64,000 bases of DNA from UBA1447 sp964612185 (GTDB lineage: Bacteria > Bacillota > Clostridia > Oscillospirales > Acutalibacteraceae). The notes below the pieces were generated by a model. That model did no database searches and was not told the origin of the DNA. It was given only the letters and a program-made list of their open reading frames with translations. The first letter of the stretch is position 1. Each line of letters starts with the position of its first letter. Position numbers and translations under genes: made by a program. The stretch is taken from positions 3,154-67,153 of the forward strand of contig CAZTCR010000013.1 of the NCBI GenBank assembly GCA_964612185.1, read 5' to 3'. Positions 9,605-17,818 of the stretch are shown here, in pieces.

Positions 9605-10852
9605 TCAGATAGCTTTAATCTGCGCATAATGCCGTAAAACTTCCTGCACTGCAGAGTCGGCTGCGGTGTCATTATGAACCATTATATCACCATAGGCGGT
9701 ATACAGCGGCAGCCGCTTTTCATAAAGTTTTTCTATCGCCGGTAAATCCGCCGAAAGCGGCCGTCCTTTTGAGGCGAGGTTTTTCAAGTCCCTTTGAATA
9801 AAAACCACAAACCCGTTCTGCTTGAGGTTCAAAAAGTTTTCTTGCCGTAAAATCGCGCCCCCGCCGGTAGAGATTACTTGACCTTTTTCCTTGCCTGCTT
9901 TTTCAATGGCATCTGCTTCCAAATTTCTGAAATGATCCTCCCCGTACTGTTCAAATATTTCCGGTATACGCTTGCCCGTTTCCCGTTCAATCATTTCATC
10001 CGTGTCCGTAAACGCTTTACCGGTTTGTTTGGCCAAAATTTTACCGACTGTCGTTTTACCGCTGCCGGGCATCCCGATTAAAACAATATTGGTAAAGTGG
10101 AGGGTGAGCGATTGCACAATATCGTCAATACTGTTTTTCGGGTTGATTTCCTGCCCGAAAAACAAGTCTGCCGAACGCTTTGCCTGCGCGGCGAGCATAG
10201 AGAGTCCATTTGAAAACGGGATGCCGAACTGCATTGCCCGGAGCAACAGCCTTGTGAAAAGCGGGTTGTAAGTTACATCCAAAACACCTTCACATGCCGG
10301 GAATCGTTCAAGCTCAACGGGGCAGTCCGCGGTATTGGGGTACATCCCCACAGGGGTCGCGTTAATGATCACCTGTGCTGACCCGCAAAGCTCATAAACA
10401 TTCTCATAATTCACCTTGCCCCCGCGTGAAACAATCGTCACTTCCGCCGCGCCGGCATCCCGCACCACCGCTTCCACCGTGATGCCCGTACCGCCGCTGC
10501 CGAGCACCAGCACATTTTTATCCGCAAAGGTTATCCCTGCTTTTTGTGCCATATATGAAAAGCCGAAATAATCGGTATTGTCTGCGCAAAGCCTGCCGGC
10601 GTTGTCCACGGTTATAGTGTTGACACTGCCGAGCCTTTGCGCCGCCGGGGAAAGAGTATTACAAAACGGAATAACCGCCTTTTTATATGGAATGGTCACA
10701 TTGATGCCTTTGAAGTCCTTCTTCTCAAAGAAGGCCGGCAAATCACCGGGCGCGATGTTCTTAATCTCATAGCTGTAATCCCCAAGCAGTTCGTGAATCT
10801 GCTTGGAATAGCTGTGAGAAAGTTTTTCGCCAATCAAACCGTATTCCATCAT
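9605..10852 (-). CDS. aroE-aroK: Bifunctional shikimate dehydrogenase / shikimate kinase
   Basis: One 415-residue frame joins two enzymes. Residues 1-240 are shikimate dehydrogenase: SHSYSKQIH for substrate binding, catalytic Lys57 in NVTIPYKK, N78 and D94 in the GSVNT and DNTD motifs, and a dinucleotide fold with GSGGTG near 118-123. Residues about 255-415 are shikimate kinase: Walker A GMPGSGKTT (260-268), DTDEMIE, the STGGGA loop, and a lid with arginines around RPL. The protein would reduce 3-dehydroshikimate with NADPH and then phosphorylate shikimate with ATP. There is no stop or frameshift between domains, so it is a true fusion. It starts 12 bases after pheA with AAGGCGG upstream of two adjacent ATGs; either may be used. 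Confidence 0.95.
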   Translation of the reverse strand: MMEYGLIGEKLSHSYSKQIHELLGDYSYEIKNIAPGDLPAFFEKKDFKGINVTIPYKKAVIPFCNTLSPAAQRLGSVNTITVDNAGRLCADNTDYFGFSYMAQKAGITFADKNVLVLGSGGTGITVEAVVRDAGAAEVTIVSRGGKVNYENVYELCGSAQVIINATPVGMYPNTADCPVELERFPACEGVLDVTYNPLFTRLLLRAMQFGIPFSNGLSMLAAQAKRSADLFFGQEINPKNSIDDIVQSLTLHFTNIVLIGMPGSGKTTVGKILAKQTGKAFTDTDEMIERETGKRIPEIFEQYGEDHFRNLEADAIEKAGKEKGQVISTGGGAILRQENFLNLKQNGFVVFIQRDLKNLASKGRPLSADLPAIEKLYEKRLPLYTAYGDIMVHNDTAADSAVQEVLRHYAQIKAI

Positions 10853-10864
10853 ATCCGCCTTACT

Positions 10865-12004
10865 TCATATCTCCGAGTAATTGCCCAAAAAGTCGAACAT
10901 CTCGGTACCGGCCGCAATGTCGCAAAGCAGGTTGATCACCGGCTCCGAATTGACATTAGCGTCGATATCAAAATAAAACATAAACTCAAAATCTTTTTCC
11001 GGCACCGGTCTGCTTTCGAGCTTGGTCAGGTTGAGCCCCAGAACGGAGAACTTCGAAATCATCTCGTACAGCGAGCCGGGTCTGTGGGGAATAGACAGCA
11101 TCAGGCTGATTTTGTTCGCGCCCGGGTAAATTTCCAGCTTTTTGGAGATACAGATGAAGCGGGTGTAATTATTCCTGTTATCCTGCACATCCACACCCAA
11201 AGCAGAGAGTCCATATAACTCGGCACAGTTATGCGAGGATATCGCCGCGACATCCGCGCGCTCGGACTCTGCCACAATTTGCGCGGCGACCGCAGTATTT
11301 TCTACAACGGTGACCTTGACACCTTTAAGGCTGTCCAAAAACTCACTGCACTGGGCGATTGCCTGCTCGTGTGAGAAAATCTCTTTGACATCCTTCATTT
11401 TGCAGCCCTGTTTGGCAAGCAGCGAATGGTCAATTTTCAACTTGAGGCCCCGAACAATATGAAAATTATGTTTCTTCATCAAATCATAAACTTGTGTGAC
11501 CGAACCGTGGGAGCTGTTTTCAATGGGTAAAATGCCGTAACGGCAAAGCCCTTTTTCCACCGCTTGAAAAACACCCTCAAAGGAGTTGAAGTACATAATG
11601 TTGGGCAGGGAAAACAGTTTATCCGCCGCGATTTGGGAATAAGCACCCTCTACCCCCTGGCAGGCGACCACAGCCTTTGTGGGGAAAAGAACCGGCGTTT
11701 CGGCAACCGCTTGCCTGATGTCGTCCGCAAGCGGGCTGCCTTGGGCCAAAAGAGCGTTCTGGTAGGAACGGCTCAGGCTGAACAGTGTTAAAAACAGTGT
11801 TTTGATGTAAACCTCCAGCTCCGGCGAGGCGTTTTCTGTCACCCGTGTGAGGATTTCCCGCTCCCGGTTTCTGTCAAACACCATCATTTTGTTTTCTTTT
11901 TTAAACCGGGATATCAGCTGTGATATTTCCATGCGCTCGGTAAAAATCTTTGTGAGCTCATCATCAATTTTGTCAATCTGCGCTCTCAGGGTTTCGATGT
12001 CCAT
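10865..12004 (-). CDS. pheA: Bifunctional chorismate mutase / prephenate dehydratase
   Basis: The 379-residue protein begins with an AroQ-class chorismate mutase helix domain (MDIETLRAQIDKIDDEL, residues 1-90). A prephenate dehydratase domain follows with VEGAYSQIAA, the ENSSHGSVTQV loop and the SHEQAIAQCSEFL segment. A C-terminal ACT domain (SIPHRPGSLYEMI, LTKLESRPV) is the expected phenylalanine-sensing module. It converts chorismate to phenylpyruvate, committing carbon to Phe. The ATG at 12004 has GGAGGAAA upstream; a longer open frame to 12343 is an overlap with aroC and is not coding. The first 32 bases overlap the end of aroC, which suggests translational coupling. ESRP and the ACT glycine pattern imply allosteric inhibition by Phe, adding to the transcriptional control at the operon head. 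Confidence 0.96.
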   Translation of the reverse strand: MDIETLRAQIDKIDDELTKIFTERMEISQLISRFKKENKMMVFDRNREREILTRVTENASPELEVYIKTLFLTLFSLSRSYQNALLAQGSPLADDIRQAVAETPVLFPTKAVVACQGVEGAYSQIAADKLFSLPNIMYFNSFEGVFQAVEKGLCRYGILPIENSSHGSVTQVYDLMKKHNFHIVRGLKLKIDHSLLAKQGCKMKDVKEIFSHEQAIAQCSEFLDSLKGVKVTVVENTAVAAQIVAESERADVAAISSHNCAELYGLSALGVDVQDNRNNYTRFICISKKLEIYPGANKISLMLSIPHRPGSLYEMISKFSVLGLNLTKLESRPVPEKDFEFMFYFDIDANVNSEPVINLLCDIAAGTEMFDFLGNYSEI

Positions 12005-13091
12005 TATAATTTCCTCCACAACATAATATGTCCAGTAATACGATTGCGGTAACGGCTTCCACCGCAACAACTGCTCTTGGCACAATGCACGGGTCATGGC
12101 GGCCTTCGATTTTAACGGTACTGTTGACTTTTTCCGACAGTTTGACGGAATTCTGCTCGATCCCGATGGACGGCGTCGGTTTGAATGCCGCTCTAAGAAT
12201 AACCGGCATACCCGTCGTGATCCCGCCCAAGATGCCGCCATGGTTGTTGGTAAGTGTTCTGACTTTGCCGTCTTCGTAATAATACGGGTCGTTGTTCTCC
12301 GAACCCCGCATTTTTGCCGCCGCAAACCCCGCGCCGAATTCAATTCCCTTCACCGCCGGAATACCGAATATAGCCGCTGCAAGGCGGTTTTCGATCCCGT
12401 CAAACATCGGTTCCCCCAACCCTGCCGGCAGCCCCACAGCCGCGCATTCCACCACACCGCCAATCGAATCCAGCTTCCCCGCGGCTGCTTCAATTTCCTT
12501 GATCATGATCCCCGCCGCTTTGTCATTGATGACCGGGAATGCCTTCGCATCCAGTGCGGCAAGCTCTGCCGCGCTGACATGCACGGGACCGAAGAGATCA
12601 TCCTCCGCCGCGCCGATTGCCGCGATGTGCGCGCCGACCGTAATACCCCGTCTTTCAAGAATCTGCTTGCACACCGCGCCCGCAAAACATAACGGGGCTG
12701 TCATTCTGCCGGAAAAATGACCGCCGCCCCGGATATCGTTGTGCCCTTCAAATTTGATGTGCGCAGGGTAATCTGCATGGGACGGGCGGGGTATATCCCG
12801 GATTCTATCATAATCCTTGGAACGGACATCCTTGTTTTCAATCACCGCGCAAAGCGGTGCCCCGCAGGTTACACCGTCCATCAGCCCGGATAAAACAATG
12901 GGCGTATCCGTTTCCTGCCGCTTGGTAACATAATCGCTGCCGCCCGGTGCGCGGCGGCTCATAAAGCGCTGCAGCTTTTCCATATCAATACTTTCGCCCG
13001 CGGGCAGGCCGTCGATAACCACGCCGATCGCATCGGAATGCGATTGCCCGAAAACGGTCACTTTGATATTCTTGCCAAAGTCAGATGACAT
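11973..13091 (-). CDS. aroC: Chorismate synthase
   Basis: The 372-residue protein has the chorismate synthase signatures GQSHSDAIGVVIDGLP near the N terminus, RRAPGG, RPSHADYPA, DIRGGGHFSGRMTA, and a C-terminal KPTPSIG...GRHDPCIVPRAVVAVE. This FMN-requiring enzyme makes chorismate from EPSP. The start at 13091 is supported by GGGAGG; it overlaps the last 11 bases of aroA, and its own end overlaps pheA by 32 bases. All catalytic histidine and arginine regions look intact. Confidence 0.97.
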   Translation of the reverse strand: MSSDFGKNIKVTVFGQSHSDAIGVVIDGLPAGESIDMEKLQRFMSRRAPGGSDYVTKRQETDTPIVLSGLMDGVTCGAPLCAVIENKDVRSKDYDRIRDIPRPSHADYPAHIKFEGHNDIRGGGHFSGRMTAPLCFAGAVCKQILERRGITVGAHIAAIGAAEDDLFGPVHVSAAELAALDAKAFPVINDKAAGIMIKEIEAAAGKLDSIGGVVECAAVGLPAGLGEPMFDGIENRLAAAIFGIPAVKGIEFGAGFAAAKMRGSENNDPYYYEDGKVRTLTNNHGGILGGITTGMPVILRAAFKPTPSIGIEQNSVKLSEKVNSTVKIEGRHDPCIVPRAVVAVEAVTAIVLLDILCCGGNYNGHRNPESAD

Positions 13092-14343
13092 TTGCTCGTC
13101 CTCCCAGTTTATTAAAATCCCCGAAAAAACCGGGGTATGATTTTTCCACCGCGTCGGCTCCCCGAATAACAACAGTGCCTTTACAAGCAACAGAAGCAAC
13201 CGCCAATGCCATGACAATTCTGTGGTCGCCGCAGCCGTGTGCTACACCGCCTGCCAGTTGGGGCTTGCCGTGAATAATCAGCGAATCTGCCGTTTCGCGG
13301 ACATCCGCGCCGAGCTTATTCAGGTTTTCCGCAATGGCGGTGAGCCGGTCGCTCTCTTTGAGCCTTACCCTGCCTGCGTTTTCAATCACCGATGTTCCTT
13401 TTGCCACCGCCATCACGGCCGCTGTGACGGGTACCAGGTCTGGGATTTCGGCAGCGTCCAGCGTGATCGCGCTGAGGACCCTGCTTGTGGCTGTGGCAAC
13501 GCCATTTTCAAAGGTGATATCCGCACCCATTTGTTTTAATATGTCCAACATCCTGCGGTCGCACTGGAGCGAGTTTTCGTTGAGCCCGCTGCAGATAATA
13601 CCGCCGTTTATTGCCCCAGCGGCCAACCAAAAAGCGGCATTGGACCAATCGCCCTCCACGGTTACGCTGCCGGGCGAAACATATCGCTGGCTGCCGGGAA
13701 CAAAAATCCGGGCCTTTTCGCAGATGACCGAAATGCCGAAGCGGGCGAGCGTATGCAGCGTCATATCCACATAACCGGACGATTCAAGCGGCGAAGTCAG
13801 GGTGATTTCGCTGTCTCCGTCGAGCTGCGGCAATGCGAAAAGAAGACCGGATATAAATTGGGAACTGACATCTCCGGGCAGCTCAAACCGCCCGCTTCGG
13901 AGCTTTCCGCTGACTTGAACCGGTAATTTTTCGCTGGCAAAGGTGCAGCCGTTTGATTTCATGGCGGCGATAACCGGCGCGAGGGGCCGCTGCGGCAGCC
14001 TGCCGGAGCCGTTCATTGTAAATCCGTCCAATACCGCGGCTGCTGCCGGGAGCAGAAAGCGCAGCGTGGAACCGCTTTCGCCGCAATCCAAAACAGGATT
14101 TTGTGTAATGCTCCCCCAAAGCGGACCGACGGTTAAACAGCCATCCTGCCGGGTTTGAATGTCGCTGCCCATAGCGGACAAACAGCCGATTGTCGCGGCA
14201 ATATCCTTTGAACTGTTTTGGATTATTATTTCCGTGGAGGCTTCGCTGAGCGCGGCAGAGATCAGCAGTCTGTGCGCGTCCGATTTGGACTCCACGGCTT
14301 TGATCTTTCCTGTCAATTTTGTTGGGGTGATGGAACAGTCCAA
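13081..14343 (-). CDS. aroA: 3-phosphoshikimate 1-carboxyvinyltransferase (EPSP synthase)
   Basis: This 420-residue protein joins phosphoenolpyruvate to shikimate-3-phosphate. It has the expected ESKSDAHRLLISAAL phosphate-binding start, DCGESGSTLRFLLPAA, SSQFISGLLFALP, DWSNAAFWLAAG and the C-terminal RLKESDRLTAIAENL and HGCGDHRIVMALAVA motifs. In place of the usual NSGT-type loop the glycine-rich segment reads GESGSTLRF, and the enzyme may be of the class II type common in Firmicutes. A TTG start at 14343 is chosen because GGGAGG lies 7 bases upstream and the resulting N terminus (DCSITPTKLTGKIKA) fits the family. An ATG at 14370 is in frame but lies inside aroB. Only two bases separate the aroB stop from this start. 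Confidence 0.95.
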   Translation of the reverse strand: MDCSITPTKLTGKIKAVESKSDAHRLLISAALSEASTEIIIQNSSKDIAATIGCLSAMGSDIQTRQDGCLTVGPLWGSITQNPVLDCGESGSTLRFLLPAAAAVLDGFTMNGSGRLPQRPLAPVIAAMKSNGCTFASEKLPVQVSGKLRSGRFELPGDVSSQFISGLLFALPQLDGDSEITLTSPLESSGYVDMTLHTLARFGISVICEKARIFVPGSQRYVSPGSVTVEGDWSNAAFWLAAGAINGGIICSGLNENSLQCDRRMLDILKQMGADITFENGVATATSRVLSAITLDAAEIPDLVPVTAAVMAVAKGTSVIENAGRVRLKESDRLTAIAENLNKLGADVRETADSLIIHGKPQLAGGVAHGCGDHRIVMALAVASVACKGTVVIRGADAVEKSYPGFFGDFNKLGGRANVI

Positions 14344-14345
14344 TG

Positions 14346-15413
14346 TTAATCCTCCCGGTGCAAACCGCATTCGATAAAGCTTTCCAGCTCTGTCACGGGT
14401 AGTTTTAGGATACCGGCTTCGCCGATTTTTAACGGAATAATCAGGTTGATAACACTGCCCGCCCGCTTTTTATCCCCCAGCGCGGCATTTGTTAAGTCCG
14501 ATAATTCATAGGGGCATTTTACGTGCAGTGCGTATTTATTCAGTGTCTGTATCAGCCTGCCAAGGCAAATCTCTTTGGTCAGGTTCATGCTTTCGGCTGC
14601 ACGGGTGACCATCACCATGCCCACCGCCACCGCGTGACCGTGCGACAGCTCGTAACCGCTGAGCTTTTCAATCGCGTGCGCCAATGTATGCCCGAAATTC
14701 AGCAGCTGGCGCTCGCCGTTGTCAAACTCATCCTTTTCAACCACATCCCCTTTAATCTCCACACAACGGGTGATGCACGCTTCCATTTCATTCAAACATT
14801 TACCGGTTTCAAGCCTCTCAAAAAGCGCCCGGTCTTTTATCATCCCGTATTTTATCACTTCAGCAATACCGTCCGCCAGCACCTCATCCCGCAGGGTGTT
14901 GAGTGTTTCGCAGTCGCAAACAACGAGGCTCGGCTGCCAAAACGCGCCGGCCAAATTCTTACCGGCTTCCAAATTGACACCGGTTTTACCGCCGACCGAG
15001 GAATCAACCGCGGCAAGCAGTGTGGTCGGCATCTGCACAAAACGGATGCCCCTCATATAGGAGGAAGCGGCGAAGCCCGCCAAATCCCCTGTCACCCCGC
15101 CGCCCAAAGCGATCACCATATCGCTGCGCGTCAAGGCGTTGTGCGCCATAAATTCCAACAGCTTGGTAAAGACCGATAAGTTTTTGGCATGTTCGCCGTT
15201 TTTGAAAACAAATTTGCAGACATTGAAGCCGGAACAGGTGAGTGAAAACTCAACTGTTTCACCGTACAGCGCGTTCACATTGTCGTCTGTCACCAATATA
15301 GCGGAGCAAGGCGGAAAATAATCCCGTAGTATTTCACCCGCGTTTTTAAGCAGCCCACTGCCTATTAAGACATCATAACTTTTTTGCGCACAGGCGATTT
15401 TTACTGTCTGCAT
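14346..15413 (-). CDS. aroB: 3-dehydroquinate synthase
   Basis: This 355-residue NAD- and metal-dependent enzyme turns DAHP into 3-dehydroquinate. Motifs in family order are VTDDNVNALYG, the nucleotide loop ALGGGVTGDLAGFAASSYMRG, PTTLLAAVDSSVGGKTGVNL, a metal-binding EVIKYGMI glutamate, and the two metal histidines in LNFGHTLAHAIE and LSHGHAVAVGM. Length and motif spacing are normal. The ATG at 15413 has AAGGA about 11 bases upstream, 17 bases after the tyrA stop. The end of the gene carries the ribosome binding site of aroA. Confidence 0.96.
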   Translation of the reverse strand: MQTVKIACAQKSYDVLIGSGLLKNAGEILRDYFPPCSAILVTDDNVNALYGETVEFSLTCSGFNVCKFVFKNGEHAKNLSVFTKLLEFMAHNALTRSDMVIALGGGVTGDLAGFAASSYMRGIRFVQMPTTLLAAVDSSVGGKTGVNLEAGKNLAGAFWQPSLVVCDCETLNTLRDEVLADGIAEVIKYGMIKDRALFERLETGKCLNEMEACITRCVEIKGDVVEKDEFDNGERQLLNFGHTLAHAIEKLSGYELSHGHAVAVGMVMVTRAAESMNLTKEICLGRLIQTLNKYALHVKCPYELSDLTNAALGDKKRAGSVINLIIPLKIGEAGILKLPVTELESFIECGLHRED

Positions 15414-15430
15414 ACTGATATCAATCCTTC

Positions 15431-16270
15431 CTACTCATCGTTAAGCTGCTTTTTCCGCTCGCTGCCTTCACGCAGCATGGCGCTCATGCCTGCGGCATTG
15501 CCGGTTTTAAGCGCTTTGCTGTACTCCTGCAGGCGTTCAACGAGCGAATCGATTTCCGAAGCGAGGTTGTCACGGTTGGAAAGGAAGAGTTCCGTCCACA
15601 TGTTTTCATTCAGCTTCGCGACCCTGGTCATATCCTTATAGCTGCCTGCCGAAAACCCTTTATGGTTGAGTGCCGCGGGACTTTTTACATACGCGCTGGA
15701 CACCACATGCGCGAGTTGGGAGGTAAAGGCAATCATTTTATCATGCTCATCGGGCGTGGTGATTTGAAAATTGTTGAAGCCGATACCGAGAAACAGTTTT
15801 TTTAGCTTTTCAATCACTTCGATATGGGTACCGGGGTAGGGGGTGATAATCATCGATGCTTTTTCAAACAAGTTTTTCTTGGAGTATTCAAAGCCGGAGA
15901 ACTCAATCCCCGCCATCGGGTGCCCGCCTACAAAGGTAAAACCGTTTTCCGCCGCAATCTGCTCAACCGCGCCGCAAACATCCCGCTTCACTCCGCAGCA
16001 GTCGATAACCATACAGCCTTTTTTAAACAATCCGGCGTTATCTATAATATAGCTTACTGTTGCCTCCAGGTAGAGTGCGATAACAACAAGATCACACTCC
16101 TTGAGTTTTTCGCCTGTCAGCTCGCCGTCAATGGCGCCGATCAGCTTTGCTTTACACACGACGGTAGGGGCAATATCAAACCCCAGCACGGTATGCTCCG
16201 TGTTTTCTTTAATCGCCTTGGCAATCGAGCCGCCAATGAGCCCGAGCCCGACAATTCCGATTGTCATCAT
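15431..16270 (-). CDS. tyrA: Prephenate dehydrogenase
   Basis: The 279-residue protein has an N-terminal NAD-binding fold (IGIVGLGLIGGSIAKAIK) and the prephenate dehydrogenase helical domain with FVGGHPMAGIEFSGFE, TPDEHDKMIAFTSQLAHV and KSPAALNHKGFSAGSYKDMTRVA. It oxidises and decarboxylates prephenate to 4-hydroxyphenylpyruvate for tyrosine. There is no C-terminal ACT domain, so direct feedback by Tyr through such a domain is not expected. GGAAGGGGA precedes two adjacent ATGs (16270 and 16267). It is the second gene of the aromatic operon, 45 bases after aroF. Confidence 0.95.
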   Translation of the reverse strand: MMTIGIVGLGLIGGSIAKAIKENTEHTVLGFDIAPTVVCKAKLIGAIDGELTGEKLKECDLVVIALYLEATVSYIIDNAGLFKKGCMVIDCCGVKRDVCGAVEQIAAENGFTFVGGHPMAGIEFSGFEYSKKNLFEKASMIITPYPGTHIEVIEKLKKLFLGIGFNNFQITTPDEHDKMIAFTSQLAHVVSSAYVKSPAALNHKGFSAGSYKDMTRVAKLNENMWTELFLSNRDNLASEIDSLVERLQEYSKALKTGNAAGMSAMLREGSERKKQLNDE

Positions 16271-16315
16271 AGCAAAGTCCCCTTCCTATATCTTCGAACA
16301 ATGATCATGCCGGCA

Positions 16316-17329
16316 TCAGTGGTACTTGAACGCAAAGGGCAGGATGGAATTGATTTGTGTCACCATTTCCGCGAAAGCCGCAGGAGTCAGCGACTGCACG
16401 CCGTCGCATAGCGCGTGGGGCGGGTCGTTATGCACTTCAATCATCAGCCCGTCGGCACCCGCAGCAATCGCCGCGACCGCCATGGGCCGCACCAACCGGG
16501 CGATACCGGTCGCGTGGCTCGGGTCAATAATAATCGGCAAATGCGTCAGTTCTTTGAGCAACGGGATGGCGGACAAATCCAGCGTATTCCGCGTCGCGGT
16601 TTCAAAAGTCCGTATTCCCCTTTCGCAGAGCACCACTTTTTCGTTGCCTTCGGACATAATGTACTCCGCGCTCATGAGCAGCTCCTGCAGGGTACTGGAC
16701 AACCCTCTTTTCAGTAAAATCGGCTTATTCATCCTGCCAAGTTCCTTGAGCAGTTCAAAGTTCTGCATATTGCGCGCCCCGACCTGAATCATGTCAACAT
16801 CATCAAACAAATTGAGCTGCGACAAATCCATGACCTCCGTCACAATCGGCAGACCTGTCAGATTTTTCGCCTTCAGCAGCAAATCCAGCCCATGCGCCCT
16901 TAACCCTTGGAACGCGTAGGGGGATGTGCGCGGTTTAAACGCCCCGCCCCGCAGGATGGTCGCCCCGGCAGCCTTTACGCTTTCGGCAATGCCGCAAACC
17001 TGCTCTTCGGACTCAATGGAGCAGGGTCCTGCAATAATCTGCACATGGCCGCCGCCGATTTTAACCCCGCCCACATCAATAACCGAATCATTTGGATGGA
17101 ACTTGCGGTTCGCTTTTTTATACGGTTCCTGCACCAATTTGACATCCTCAACAATGCTCAGCGCACGAATTAAATCCGCGTCGACCACCGTGGTATCGCC
17201 AATCAGCCCCAAAACGGTTTGGTGCTGCCCTGTGCTGACATGGACATCGATGTTCATGCTTTTGAGCCAGTCCTTCAAATTCTCCAGCTGAACCGCGTCG
17301 TGGTTTTCCCTCAATATCACGATCATCAT
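16316..17329 (-). CDS. aroF: 3-deoxy-7-phosphoheptulonate (DAHP) synthase, type I-beta
   Basis: This 337-residue protein condenses phosphoenolpyruvate and erythrose-4-phosphate, the entry step to aromatic synthesis. Residues 1-70 form a ferredoxin-like regulatory domain (MMIVILRENHDAVQLENL), as in the Tyr/Phe-inhibited I-beta enzymes. The barrel follows with IIAGPCSIES, RGGAFKPRTSPYAFQG, VTEVMD, IQVGARNMQNFELL, LLKRGLSST, ERGIRTFE and DPSHATG, covering metal and substrate residues. The ATG at 17329 has GAGAGGGG upstream. It is the first structural gene after the leader peptide and attenuator, so both enzyme feedback and attenuation probably act here. Confidence 0.96.
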   Translation of the reverse strand: MMIVILRENHDAVQLENLKDWLKSMNIDVHVSTGQHQTVLGLIGDTTVVDADLIRALSIVEDVKLVQEPYKKANRKFHPNDSVIDVGGVKIGGGHVQIIAGPCSIESEEQVCGIAESVKAAGATILRGGAFKPRTSPYAFQGLRAHGLDLLLKAKNLTGLPIVTEVMDLSQLNLFDDVDMIQVGARNMQNFELLKELGRMNKPILLKRGLSSTLQELLMSAEYIMSEGNEKVVLCERGIRTFETATRNTLDLSAIPLLKELTHLPIIIDPSHATGIARLVRPMAVAAIAAGADGLMIEVHNDPPHALCDGVQSLTPAAFAEMVTQINSILPFAFKYH

Positions 17330-17361
17330 CGTTACCCCTCTCGTTCATCAAAAATCGATAT

Positions 17362-17395
17362 AAAAAAGCCCCCAGCGAATTTCGCTGCGGAGCTT
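17362..17395 (-). terminator. Attenuator (leader terminator) of the aromatic operon
   Basis: On the minus strand AAGCTCC-G-CAGCG pairs with CGCTG-GGGGCTT over a 5-base AAATT loop, 12 pairs with one bulge and one G-U pair, followed by six T residues. It lies between the leader peptide and aroF, about 33 bases before the aroF start, so it can stop transcription before any structural gene. Confidence 0.85.
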
Positions 17396-17503
17396 AACGG
17401 CTTTGTAACGGTCTCTATCTTACAAGCGGTCTCCTGTTTGCAGCAAAACTCAAGTCAGCCTTACTAAAGTAAAAAGTAAAGCTAAAGGTAAAATAGTTTG
17501 CTG
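17380..17503 (-). promoter_or_regulatory. Alternative pairings 1:2 and 2:3 of the aromatic attenuator
   Basis: Segment 2 of the leader RNA, TTTTGCTGC (17448-17440) plus GGAG (17434-17431), can pair with CTCCGCAGCGAAA (17392-17380), the 5' arm of the terminator. This gives 13 pairs, one of them a wobble, interrupted by a 5-base bulge: a competing antiterminator. Segment 1, CAGCAAAC (17503-17496) inside the leader gene, can pair with GTTTTGCTG of segment 2 with one bulged T. This is the 1:2, 2:3, 3:4 arrangement of amino acid attenuators. The pairings were found by eye and have not been folded computationally. Confidence 0.75.
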
Positions 17504-17522
17504 AAAAGGTGTTTGCGACCAT
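17415..17522 (-). CDS. Phe/Tyr-rich leader peptide of the aromatic operon
   Basis: A 35-residue frame starts with ATG at 17522, six bases after GGGAG, and stops with TAG. Residues 6-19 read FSANYFTFSFTFYF. In all there are seven Phe (all TTT) and two Tyr, a density far above chance. The frame ends just before the attenuator hairpin, and the regulatory Phe codons lie upstream of segment 2. A ribosome stalled at residues 11-19 for lack of charged tRNA-Phe (or Tyr) would leave segment 2 free to form the antiterminator; one reaching the stop codon would cover it and allow termination. This is the logic of the enterobacterial pheA leader, but no sequence kinship is implied. The peptide itself probably has no function after translation. 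Confidence 0.85.
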   Translation of the reverse strand: MVANTFSANYFTFSFTFYFSKADLSFAANRRPLVR

Positions 17523-17556
17523 ATCTTTCTCCCGACCCAAGAAATAATGCATGATT

Positions 17557-17585
17557 ATTATTGCATACTAAAATCATCATGTCAA
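17557..17585 (-). promoter_or_regulatory. Sigma-A promoter of the aromatic operon
   Basis: TTGACA (17585-17580) and AATAAT (17562-17557) on the minus strand are 17 bases apart, and TGC directly before the -10 box makes it an extended -10. Expected transcription start is near 17549, about 27 bases before the leader peptide start. Confidence 0.8.
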
Positions 17586-17605
17586 GCGTTTTTGAAAAAA
17601 TATTT

Positions 17606-17818
17606 TTAGTCCTTTAAAGCGGTAAACAGAATCTCATTGTATGAATCCCCGTCATCAAGCACCCGCTCATTGTGTCCAACCGTTATGATTTTACCGTCAA
17701 GGGTTAAGTCTACCGGTTTCATTTTACCGGCGGAAAAAGTCGGCACCGCGTTCTCCGGTTCTTTGTCCCTTTCGCGGATAAAGTTTTCAATCCTGAAGTT
17801 GTTCAGGTTGCTTTCGGC
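17606..17818 (-). pseudogene. C-terminal part of the pectin-lyase-fold gene, beyond an in-frame TAA
   Basis: Immediately after the TAA that ends the upstream frame, the same frame stays open for 70 more codons and then stops at TAA (17608-17606). The segment starts AESNLNNFRIENFIRERDKE and contains GKIITVGHNERVLDDG. The first 10-15 residues look like a normal continuation of the beta-helix repeats (NLNNFRIENF). So the gene seems to have been one protein of about 380 residues, cut by a nonsense codon. A base error in the assembly or stop-codon read-through would give the same picture. Confidence 0.6.

Noticed and set aside
12005..12343. N-terminal extension of pheA
   Set aside because: It runs through the aroC coding region in another frame; the ATG at 12004 with GGAGGAAA and the chorismate mutase N terminus fit the true start.
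17330..17557. T-box riboswitch in the aromatic leader
   Set aside because: The conserved T-box sequence (AGGGTGGNACCGCG-like) is missing; the leader peptide explains the structure better.
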